The notes under the pieces: model-generated | The model's database searches: none | Seen by the model: the letters and a program-made list of their open reading frames with translations, nothing else | Told to the model about the DNA's origin: nothing | Position numbers and translations under genes: made by a program | Part shown: positions 1 to 5,942 of the stretch, piece by piece | How positions within the stretch are numbered: the first letter of the stretch is position 1 | How the letters are laid out: each line of letters starts with the position of its first letter | DNA from: Firmicutes bacterium UBA6418 | Lineage (GTDB): Bacteria; Bacillota; Clostridia; Peptostreptococcales; Anaerovoracaceae | Direction: 5' to 3' | Assembly (NCBI GenBank): GCA_002439735.1 | Contig: DJPG01000027.1 | Span: 1-10,120 of the forward strand | Length of the DNA stretch: 10,120 bases

Positions 1-542
1 TCGAATTTTACTTTGGAAATACCGAGCCTGCTTGCAAGCGGCGCATAGATTTCCAAGGTTTCGTTGCATTTTTCAATTTTCTTTTCCGGGCTCATGTACT
101 CCATCGTCCGCATATTATGCAGCCGATCGGCCAGCTTGATAATCAACACACGAATGTCCTTGGACATCGCCAGAAACATCTTACGGAAATTTTCCGCCTG
201 AATTTCTTCTTTGGACTCAAACTTGATGGTGCCCAGTTTTGTCACACCGTCTACCAGAAGCGCAATCTCCTCGCCGAAATCGGCGACGAGCTGCTCTCTG
301 GTGTAAGGTGTATCTTCTACCACGTCATGCAAAAGCCCACCGACGATCGTAGCGTCATCCATGCCCATTTCCGCCAGGATCAGCGCGACATGAATCGGGT
401 GGATGAAATACGGTTCACCGCTCTTGCGCAGCTGTCCTTCATGCAGTCTCTGGGCTGTATCGAATGCTTTTCCGATCAGCTCGGTGTTGTAGTTCGAATT
501 GATTTTCAAAATTCGTTCTAAAAATTCAGCTTTTGTGATCAT
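1..542 (-). CDS. rsh: Bifunctional (p)ppGpp synthetase/hydrolase, RelA/SpoT (Rsh) family, N-terminal part
   Basis: Long Rsh enzymes make (p)ppGpp from ATP and GDP/GTP and hydrolyse it, setting the stringent response in the cytoplasm. Only the first 180 residues are in the window; the synthetase, TGS and regulatory domains lie beyond base 1. What is visible is the HD hydrolase domain. The metal-binding set is intact: His48 in YFIHPIHVA, His72-Asp73 in LLHDVVEDT and Asp139 in KLADRLHNM. The Glu76-Asp77 pair, lost in hydrolysis-dead RelA of Gammaproteobacteria, is present, so hydrolase activity is expected. The ATG at 542-540 follows AGGAGT (556-551) by 8 bases. That site overlaps the secDF stop codon and the intergenic gap is 12 bases, so co-transcription and translational coupling with secDF are likely. 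The family call is near certain; synthetase activity is inferred from family architecture and not seen. Confidence 0.95.
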   Translation of the reverse strand, partial: MITKAEFLERILKINSNYNTELIGKAFDTAQRLHEGQLRKSGEPYFIHPIHVALILAEMGMDDATIVGGLLHDVVEDTPYTREQLVADFGEEIALLVDGVTKLGTIKFESKEEIQAENFRKMFLAMSKDIRVLIIKLADRLHNMRTMEYMSPEKKIEKCNETLEIYAPLASRLGISKVKF

Positions 543-554
543 GGACAAGCACTC

Positions 555-2783
555 CTATTTTGTCTTTTTTTTCTTTGTGTTTTTCGCTGTGCTCAGCACG
601 TACTTGGATGTCTCATCTTTTTTGCAGAGGTCATAATAAAGCGGGCTGCAGATAAAGATAGAGGAATAGCATCCTACAATGACGCCGACCATCAGTGGAA
701 TGATGAATTCCCGGATCGCCGAAGAAACCATGACGCAGAGCGGGATCATAACAACCAGTGTGGTCAGGGATGTCATGATGGTGCGGTTCAGTGTCTGGTT
801 GATGCTCAGATCGATATTCTTTTCGTTGCTGTCCTTTGGATGCAATGCCTTATTCTCACGGATACGGTCAAAGATAACGATGGTATCATTGATGGAGTAT
901 CCAACCAGTGTCAGGATGGCTGCAATAAATGGATTGTTTACCGTGTAGCCAAAGATCGCGTAGAATGCGATCACGATCAACACATCATGCACAACGCCGG
1001 CAATTGCCGTTACGCCGTACTTCCAGGATTTGAAGCGGAAAATGATGTAGATCAGCATACCGATCGAAGCGATGATCACGGCCTTCAGAGCATTGCTCTT
1101 CAATTCATTTCCGACGGACGGTCCGAACTGTTCGGATGCCAGTACGTCTCTCTGCGTAATGCCATAATCTTTGCTGAGTGTATCAATGACTTCATTACGT
1201 GCTGCATTGTCCAAAGATTTGATCGTCTTGATAATGATTTGCGTATTCCCATCACCCGCGTAAATGATCTGCGGATCCAGATCATAGGACGCCAGTGCTT
1301 TTTCTACATCTTTGATCGGTACCTGCTTGCCCATTTCAAGCTGAATGGTCGTACCACCGGTAAAGTCGATACCGTAATTCATACCGCCGATGCCTGCGAA
1401 AAGCAGACCGGCAATGATGATCACGCAGCTGATGATGTAGTAAACTTTTCTATGTTTGATGAATGAGAAAGTTTTATTTAACATCTGCTTTGGTGTCAAA
1501 TCATCATTTACACCAAAATATTTATTTTTTGCAAATTTCGGGTTGCTTGCCAGCAGGGAAATGAACAACTGGGTAATGACAACCGCAGTGAAGATACTGA
1601 TAACAATACCGATCATCAGCGTCAAAGCGAAGCCCTTCACGGAGGTCGTTCCGATCTCGTAAAGGACGACTGCCGCGATCAAGGTCGTGATTTGCGCGTC
1701 CAGTACCGTTGTCAGGGCATTCTTGAAACCGGCATCGACTGCGACACGGATAGCCTTGCCGGCACAGATTTCTTCTTTGATTCTCGCAAAGATGATAACG
1801 TTCGCGTCAACCGCCATACCGATGGACAGAATCAAGGCCGCAATACCAGGAAGCGTCATAACCACACCTAAGCCGACCATCGACCACAGGAACATCACCA
1901 CATACAGCAAAAGCGCGATATCGGCGATAAGACCCAGCATACCGTAAAAAATCAGCATCAGCAGGAAGACAATTCCCAAACCGATCGCGCCTGCCACGAT
2001 GGACTTGTCCAGTGCGTCCGCACCGATTGTAGCAGCTTGTACTGATGATTGTACTTCCTTTAATTCTACCGGAAGTGCGCCGCCTCGGATCAGCGCCGCT
2101 GTCATAGAGGCTTCTTCCTTGCTGTATTTTCCCTCGATCTCGCAGCTGCCGCCGCTGATCACGCTCTGTACCGTCGGGTTGGTGATGATCTCTCCGTCCA
2201 AAACGATGGCGATCTGCTTTGCCTGCAGTCCCTCAACCGTCGGAGTTACCTCACCATTGAATGCCTTGCGCGTTCCTTCTTCAAACAGCTTCGCGCCTTC
2301 GCTGTCAAACTCAAGCAGGATCTTGTAGTAGCTGCCGTCGGTCGCAATCTGTGCATCCTTGACATGGCTACCGTCCAGCACGACACTGCCATCTGCCAGA
2401 ATGAAATACAACTGCGCTGTCTTACCGATAGCCTGAATCGCTTCATCTGCGTCTTCCACGCCTGGGATCTCGACTCTCAGACGTTTCGTACCCTCGATGG
2501 TCACGGAGGATTCCGCAACACCCATCTGGTTGACTCGGTTGTTCAAGACCGCTCTGGTCTGTTCCATCAGCGTCTTCAACTCGTCTCCGGTCAAGTCAGT
2601 CTGCGCCTCCATCACCACATAGACACCGCCGTCGATATCCAATCCGTATTTCAATGCAGATTTTACAGAAGTAACTGCACCGTCTTTTGTCTTGTCACCG
2701 ATGCCGAACAAGGTGACATACCAGCCGAAGGCCAGTGCCAGGATCACCAGTACAGCCAGTATTCTTTTCACTTTTAAACTCAT
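555..2783 (-). CDS. secDF: Fused protein translocase subunit SecDF
   Basis: SecDF is the membrane accessory of the SecYEG channel; it uses the proton motive force to help pull exported proteins out on the outer face. The 742-residue chain matches the fused form of Bacillus-type organisms. The SecD half has a first membrane helix at about 7-27, a GLDIDGGVYVVMEA motif at 47-60, a large external P1 domain, then a helix bundle with GMAVDANVIIFARIKEE at 322-338 (conserved Asp326). The SecF half starts near 440, with GIDFTGGTTIQLEM at 471-484 and SINDTIVIFDRIREN at 630-644 (conserved Asp633 and Arg640). About twelve helices are expected. The tail ends in a lysine-rich stretch (736-742), probably cytoplasmic. 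GAGAGG lies 10 bases before the ATG. The gene is separated from yajC by a terminator and has its own candidate promoter; rsh follows 12 bases after the stop. Confidence 0.97.
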   Translation of the reverse strand: MSLKVKRILAVLVILALAFGWYVTLFGIGDKTKDGAVTSVKSALKYGLDIDGGVYVVMEAQTDLTGDELKTLMEQTRAVLNNRVNQMGVAESSVTIEGTKRLRVEIPGVEDADEAIQAIGKTAQLYFILADGSVVLDGSHVKDAQIATDGSYYKILLEFDSEGAKLFEEGTRKAFNGEVTPTVEGLQAKQIAIVLDGEIITNPTVQSVISGGSCEIEGKYSKEEASMTAALIRGGALPVELKEVQSSVQAATIGADALDKSIVAGAIGLGIVFLLMLIFYGMLGLIADIALLLYVVMFLWSMVGLGVVMTLPGIAALILSIGMAVDANVIIFARIKEEICAGKAIRVAVDAGFKNALTTVLDAQITTLIAAVVLYEIGTTSVKGFALTLMIGIVISIFTAVVITQLFISLLASNPKFAKNKYFGVNDDLTPKQMLNKTFSFIKHRKVYYIISCVIIIAGLLFAGIGGMNYGIDFTGGTTIQLEMGKQVPIKDVEKALASYDLDPQIIYAGDGNTQIIIKTIKSLDNAARNEVIDTLSKDYGITQRDVLASEQFGPSVGNELKSNALKAVIIASIGMLIYIIFRFKSWKYGVTAIAGVVHDVLIVIAFYAIFGYTVNNPFIAAILTLVGYSINDTIVIFDRIRENKALHPKDSNEKNIDLSINQTLNRTIMTSLTTLVVMIPLCVMVSSAIREFIIPLMVGVIVGCYSSIFICSPLYYDLCKKDETSKYVLSTAKNTKKKKTK

Positions 2784-2817
2784 TTTTCAAAAACCTCTCA
2801 TAACTATAATTTCTCGG

Positions 2818-2837
2818 AATGCCCGGAAATGGGCATT
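2818..2837 (-). promoter_or_regulatory. Leader hairpin upstream of secDF
   Basis: A perfect inverted repeat AATGCCC / GGGCATT (7 bp stem, 6-base loop) lies between the candidate secDF promoter and the secDF ribosome site. If the promoter is right, it begins about 8 bases into the mRNA. On the secDF strand no T-run follows it, so it is not a standard terminator in that direction. It could stabilise the 5' end, bind a regulator as DNA, or stop transcription coming from the opposite strand, where TTTTATTTTA follows. The structure is seen; the role is not known. Confidence 0.5.
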
Positions 2838-2851
2838 TTATTTTACATTAC

Positions 2852-2880
2852 ATTTTACTACTTTTTTGACGCTGTTACAA
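2852..2880 (-). promoter_or_regulatory. Candidate sigma-A promoter for secDF-rsh
   Basis: On the minus strand, TTGTAA (2880-2875) is followed by a 17-base spacer and TAAAAT (2857-2852). These match the -35 consensus at 4 of 6 and the -10 consensus at 5 of 6 positions. Transcription would start near 2845, giving a leader of about 60 bases that contains the 2818-2837 hairpin. A promoter is expected here because a strong terminator closes the yajC unit just upstream. Confidence 0.5.
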
Positions 2881-2922
2881 GTAAAAACCTCTGACTTTCA
2901 ACAAAAAAAGATGAAAAACAAC

Positions 2923-2949
2923 AAAAAAGACCCTGAACGCTTCAGGGTC
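2923..2949 (-). terminator. Intrinsic terminator after yajC
   Basis: On the minus strand, GACCCTGAA and TTCAGGGTC form a perfect 9 bp stem around a 3-base loop, followed directly by TTTTTTGTTG. It lies 37 bases after the yajC stop codon. It should end the tRNA-Leu/yajC transcript and separate it from secDF. Confidence 0.92.
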
Positions 2950-2986
2950 CTTGTGTATCTCCGCGTTTTGCTGTGCGGACGTATGG

Positions 2987-3433
2987 TTATTCTGTCTTTG
3001 CAGCTTCCTCTTCCGCCTCTTTGACTGCCTCCTCGAGCGCTTCTGCCTTAACTGGTTCATCCTTGGCAGGCTCTTCCGCTTCGGAATTCTTTTTCAGTCT
3101 TTTCGGCATAACCTTCTTCGGTTCGTCGTCTTCCACAACATCATTCTTTGTGCTGTCACGTCTTGCGGATTCTTTGGTCACAGAAGAAACAGCCCATCTC
3201 ATCATTTCAAATTTAACTTTGTCAGCGCCAACCTGAATGATGAAAGATTCGTCTTTTGTCTTTACGACCTTGCCGCAGATGCCGCCGATGGTAACAATCT
3301 CGTCTCCGACGGTCAAAGCTCTTCTCATTTCCTGGATTTGTCTATCTTTTTTCTTTTGCGGTCTGATCATCAGGAAGTACATCACGACGATCAAGAGAAC
3401 CAAAGGGATTAATTGTGCTACTGCTTGTGGCAT
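2987..3433 (-). CDS. yajC: Preprotein translocase subunit YajC
   Basis: YajC is a small single-helix membrane protein that associates with SecDF in the Sec export complex; its exact role is still unclear. The chain has a short N-terminus, one membrane helix at about 5-23, the family motif MIRPQKKK at 22-29, and the small cytoplasmic fold with GDEIVTIGGICGKV at 43-56. Family core homology ends near residue 87. Beyond it is an additional tail of about 60 residues that is highly charged and low in complexity (Glu, Lys, Ala, Asp), likely disordered or helical. At 148 residues it is longer than the usual 85-110. The ATG at 3433 follows AGGAG by 9 bases. The gene lies 45 bases after a tRNA-Leu with no terminator between, and ends at an intrinsic terminator. 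Confidence 0.93.
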   Translation of the reverse strand: MPQAVAQLIPLVLLIVVMYFLMIRPQKKKDRQIQEMRRALTVGDEIVTIGGICGKVVKTKDESFIIQVGADKVKFEMMRWAVSSVTKESARRDSTKNDVVEDDEPKKVMPKRLKKNSEAEEPAKDEPVKAEALEEAVKEAEEEAAKTE

Positions 3434-3478
3434 GCTTTAACGCTCCTCTCGTATACTTTTCTTTCATTTCCATAAAAA

Positions 3479-3565
3479 TGGTGCCGGCGATGGGGGTCGA
3501 ACCCATACGGTGTCGCCACCACAGGATTTTGAGTCCTGCACGTCTGCCAATTCCATCACGCCGGC
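3479..3565 (-). tRNA. tRNA-Leu (anticodon CAA), CCA encoded
   Basis: The 87-base minus-strand sequence folds as a class II tRNA. Acceptor arms GCCGGCG and CGCCGGC pair perfectly, with discriminator A and an encoded CCA end. The D-loop contains AATTGGCAGA, typical of bacterial tRNA-Leu. The anticodon stem CAGGA/TCCTG encloses loop CTCAAAA, giving anticodon CAA, which reads UUG. A long variable arm (about GGTGGCGACACCGT) supports leucine, and GGTTCGACC forms the T arm. The gene has its own candidate promoter at 3600-3628 and is followed by yajC. Confidence 0.97.
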
Positions 3566-3569
3566 ATAA

Positions 3570-3597
3570 TTCTGTTACCACGCTTTCGATAACAGAA
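3570..3597. repeat. Inverted repeat across the tRNA-Leu start site
   Basis: TTCTGTTA (3570-3577) and TAACAGAA (3590-3597) are perfect 8-base inverted copies separated by 12 bases. The predicted start of the tRNA transcript (near 3593) falls inside the upstream arm and the downstream arm ends 5 bases before the tRNA. A full RNA hairpin would form only in a transcript starting farther upstream. It could be an operator or a leader-processing element; the role is unknown. Confidence 0.55.
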
Positions 3598-3599
3598 CA

Positions 3600-3628
3600 A
3601 TCATAGCATAAAAAGACCGAAAACACAA
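3600..3628 (-). promoter_or_regulatory. tRNA-Leu promoter with A-rich upstream tract
   Basis: The minus strand shows TTGTGT (3628-3623), a 17-base spacer and TATGAT (3605-3600), 5 of 6 to the -10 consensus, preceded by TGC as in extended -10 promoters. Immediately upstream, about 3631-3661, runs of A on the same strand resemble an UP element, which binds the RNA polymerase alpha subunits at stable-RNA promoters. The start is predicted near 3593, about 28 bases before the mature tRNA. Confidence 0.6.
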
Positions 3629-3662
3629 ATACTTTTTTTATTTTTTTTAATTTTGTTTTCAT

Positions 3663-5327
3663 TTATTTGGATTTCTGCACATCTGTGGTGTCTTCTTCCG
3701 GGGTCTCCGATTGGATGATCTTGCTCCAGCTCCAGGTGTTGCAGTTTTTATAGATGTCATTGAACATCGGCAATGCCTCCGCTTTGAATGTAGTCACGCC
3801 AATCAGTCCCGTATAGCGATAGCAGAGCGGATAATACGGCATTTCGTCCAGCATCTTCGTTTTCAGTTCCGTAAAGGCCTCCCGGTACTCCTGCTCGGTA
3901 TGCAGACGGGAAAGCTCCCGCACACTTGTCAAAAGATCATAGTTCAGATAACCCCACGGGTTTGTGCGGTCGAAAAAGCTGCGCAGATCGTAGCTTTCTT
4001 CCATTTGATAGCCGGTGAGGAGGATATCAAAATCACAGGCGCGAATCGCCGCCTGATATTCTTTCGTCGTAAGTGCCCGAACTTCGGAATGAATGCCGAT
4101 GGTCTCCAGATTCTTTTCGATCAGTCGTGCCGCAGCCGTGCGGGTCGCGTTCTTCTTGTTTACCAGAATCCGCAGAGTGAGTGCGTCACCGTTCATGTCT
4201 TCCAAGCTGCCGTCTCCGTTGCGATCTGCCAGTCCTGCGCTCAAAAGCATCTGCTGCGCTTTCTGATAGTCGTAGGCATAGGTTGTTTGCTCATCGGCAA
4301 CTCCAAGATAATTTGGGTAATAGATGGTATCCGACAGAACGCCGTCACTCATATATGCGTTGGCAAGGATTTTTTGGCGGTCAATGCCATAAGAGAGCGC
4401 CTGCCGAATGTCTTTGTTTTTGAGCTGTTTGCTCTTGGTATTATAAACAATCATTTCTACCTGATTGGAAAGCACGTCGTACATCTGATAATTCTTGTCC
4501 GAAACGATCGAGCGGCGGGAGGAAGAATCATCCAGATAACAGGTTACGGCATCGATTTCCATCAGATTTTCCGCTAAAGAACGTTTCGGTATGATGTTTA
4601 CGTAGATCTTATTTTGGGCTTTCTGTTCCTTGTCAAAATATTTCTTGTTCGGATTCAAACGCAGATATTTCAGGTAGTTGTATGACCGATATTGATACAT
4701 GCCGGTTCCGATCGGTTTGAACTCGTCCCTGGCTTGCGCGAATTGATAGGCGCTTCCGTACTGGCTGCTCGGCACGATCGGAAACGTCAGATCGTCCAGC
4801 GAGCAGTTGTAGTTGTTGTTAAAGTAAATATTGCATCGGTAGGTTCCTGTCACATTGACTGCCACGATTTTGGAAGCCTTGGCGTAATACGGCGATGTAC
4901 TGCCTGCCGCCTTGATCGCATTGACCGTAAAGCGTACATCGTCCGCTTTGAAGGTTTTCCCATTATGCCATTTGACCCCTTTTTTAAGTTTCATTTCGAT
5001 GCAGGCTCGTTCGGTATTGACGGTATAGCTGTCGACCAGTTCCGGCACCGCGCTGAGGTTTTCGTCGTATTCAAAAAGACTGTTGTAGATCAGTTTGGAC
5101 AGATAATAGGTATCTTCACTCTGCGAAACCAGCGGATTGAGCGTATCGATGCGCTCCGCGGCAAAGTAAAGCGTCTTCTGCTGTTGATATTTGATGTCAG
5201 GATCGATGTTCAATACTTCCTCTTTGTAGATCTCCACACTGGAAAAAACAGCTGCCAGTGCGATGAAAATCACAACCGGTATCACCCAGTATTTTTTTAG
5301 AAGCAGAAGTAAGCGATTATCCTTCAT
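3663..5327 (-). CDS. Membrane-anchored solute-binding protein, family 5 (peptide/nickel ABC type)
   Basis: Family-5 solute-binding proteins capture oligopeptides, nickel or other ligands for ABC importers. The signature region is clear: LKKGVKWHNGKTF followed by KADDVRFTVNAIK (about residues 116-141, counted from the upstream ATG at 5333), with DTLNPL near 63-68, IRQALSYGIDRQKIL at 309-323 and the Asp/Gly-rich loop DRNGDGSLEDMNGD at 370-383, common in this family. The N-terminus has basic residues and one membrane helix at about 15-33 but no lipobox cysteine, so it seems held by an uncleaved helix. Two in-frame ATGs compete. AGGAGG (5342-5337) is only 3 bases from the one at 5333 but 9 bases from the one at 5327, so I prefer 5327 (554 residues). 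The gene overlaps the end of coaE by 11 bases. No permease or ATPase gene is nearby, so it is an orphan here and the ligand is unknown. Confidence 0.9.
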   Translation of the reverse strand: MKDNRLLLLLKKYWVIPVVIFIALAAVFSSVEIYKEEVLNIDPDIKYQQQKTLYFAAERIDTLNPLVSQSEDTYYLSKLIYNSLFEYDENLSAVPELVDSYTVNTERACIEMKLKKGVKWHNGKTFKADDVRFTVNAIKAAGSTSPYYAKASKIVAVNVTGTYRCNIYFNNNYNCSLDDLTFPIVPSSQYGSAYQFAQARDEFKPIGTGMYQYRSYNYLKYLRLNPNKKYFDKEQKAQNKIYVNIIPKRSLAENLMEIDAVTCYLDDSSSRRSIVSDKNYQMYDVLSNQVEMIVYNTKSKQLKNKDIRQALSYGIDRQKILANAYMSDGVLSDTIYYPNYLGVADEQTTYAYDYQKAQQMLLSAGLADRNGDGSLEDMNGDALTLRILVNKKNATRTAAARLIEKNLETIGIHSEVRALTTKEYQAAIRACDFDILLTGYQMEESYDLRSFFDRTNPWGYLNYDLLTSVRELSRLHTEQEYREAFTELKTKMLDEMPYYPLCYRYTGLIGVTTFKAEALPMFNDIYKNCNTWSWSKIIQSETPEEDTTDVQKSK

Positions 5328-5931
5328 GCGCATTTTCCTCCTGTTTTAATCGCGCAAGCTGTACATCAAGCTGTGCGTGCAGCCATGGCAGATCGCGTGA
5401 ATTGTCGATGATGTGGTCTGCCAGTTTTTTCTTTTTCTCCGTCGGCATCTGGCTGTGCATGCGTTTTTCAATTTCTGCTTCACCGAGACCGTCACGTGCG
5501 GCAATGCGCGCAAATCGGACTCTTTTATCGCAGACGACTAGCCAGTTTTCGTCGGTGTCCCCTTGCATGCCGCATTCAAACAGCAACGGCGCGTCGAGTA
5601 CCACCAGTTTTTCCTGTCTGTTGCGGCATTGTTCGATCTCCGCAAGCGTCTTCTCCATCACTTTGTGCGTGATGATCTGTTCCAGCTTCTCTTTTTTGGC
5701 GGGATCCGCGAAAACGGTTTCACCAAGTTTTTTGCGGTTCAACCTGCCGTTCTCCAGGAAAACCTCTTTGCCGAAAACCGCTTCAATCTCCGCGAGGCAA
5801 GGGCTTCCTTTTTTTGTCATCTGATGCGCTATGCGATCCGCGTCGATAACCCGGCATCCTTTTTCCCGAAGATAGGCGGAAACCGTCGATTTCCCGGTTC
5901 CGATACCGCCGGTAAGTCCGATTACTTTCAT
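5317..5931 (-). CDS. coaE: Dephospho-CoA kinase
   Basis: CoaE catalyses the last step of coenzyme A synthesis, phosphorylating the 3'-hydroxyl of the ribose of dephospho-CoA with ATP in the cytoplasm. The 204-residue length is normal. The Walker A loop GLTGGIGTGKST is at 5-16 (Lys14), followed by VIDADRIAHQM at 28-38, where the acidic residues are expected to act in catalysis. DAPLLFE at 113-119 is the second conserved core strand and ADHIIDN at 171-177 matches the C-terminal family motif. The gap after polA is 11 bases, and the GAGG of its ribosome site lies right at the polA stop codon, suggesting coupled translation. Its 3' end overlaps the start of the solute-binding protein gene. Confidence 0.96.
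   Translation of the reverse strand: MKVIGLTGGIGTGKSTVSAYLREKGCRVIDADRIAHQMTKKGSPCLAEIEAVFGKEVFLENGRLNRKKLGETVFADPAKKEKLEQIITHKVMEKTLAEIEQCRNRQEKLVVLDAPLLFECGMQGDTDENWLVVCDKRVRFARIAARDGLGEAEIEKRMHSQMPTEKKKKLADHIIDNSRDLPWLHAQLDVQLARLKQEENAHEG
5337..5342 (-). promoter_or_regulatory. Ribosome binding site deciding the solute-binding protein start
   Basis: A full AGGAGG on the minus strand lies inside the coaE coding region. It is 3 bases from the upstream ATG (5333) and 9 bases from the second ATG (5327). Usual Bacillota spacing (about 5-10 bases) favours the second start. Confidence 0.7.
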
Positions 5932-5942
5932 TCTCTCGTCCT

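Noticed and set aside
117..521. Plus-strand open frame of 134 codons
   Set aside because: It mirrors the rsh hydrolase domain on the other strand, where all catalytic residues are found.
2784..2850. Short upstream reading frame in the secDF leader (ATG CCC ... TAG, 9 codons)
   Set aside because: It has no ribosome binding site and its codons simply read through the hairpin; no sign of an export-monitoring peptide.
3434..3478. Possible yajC promoter TTTTTA-17-TATACG
   Set aside because: The hexamers are weak and the start would fall on the yajC ribosome site.
4187..4230. EF-hand-like calcium loop in the solute-binding protein
   Set aside because: An Asp/Gly-rich DGDG loop is common in family-5 binding proteins at this position; no second loop is present, so a dockerin or calcium sensor is not supported.
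3711..4577. Plus-strand open frame of 288 codons opposite the solute-binding protein
   Set aside because: It lies antisense to a well-supported gene and shows no recognisable motif.
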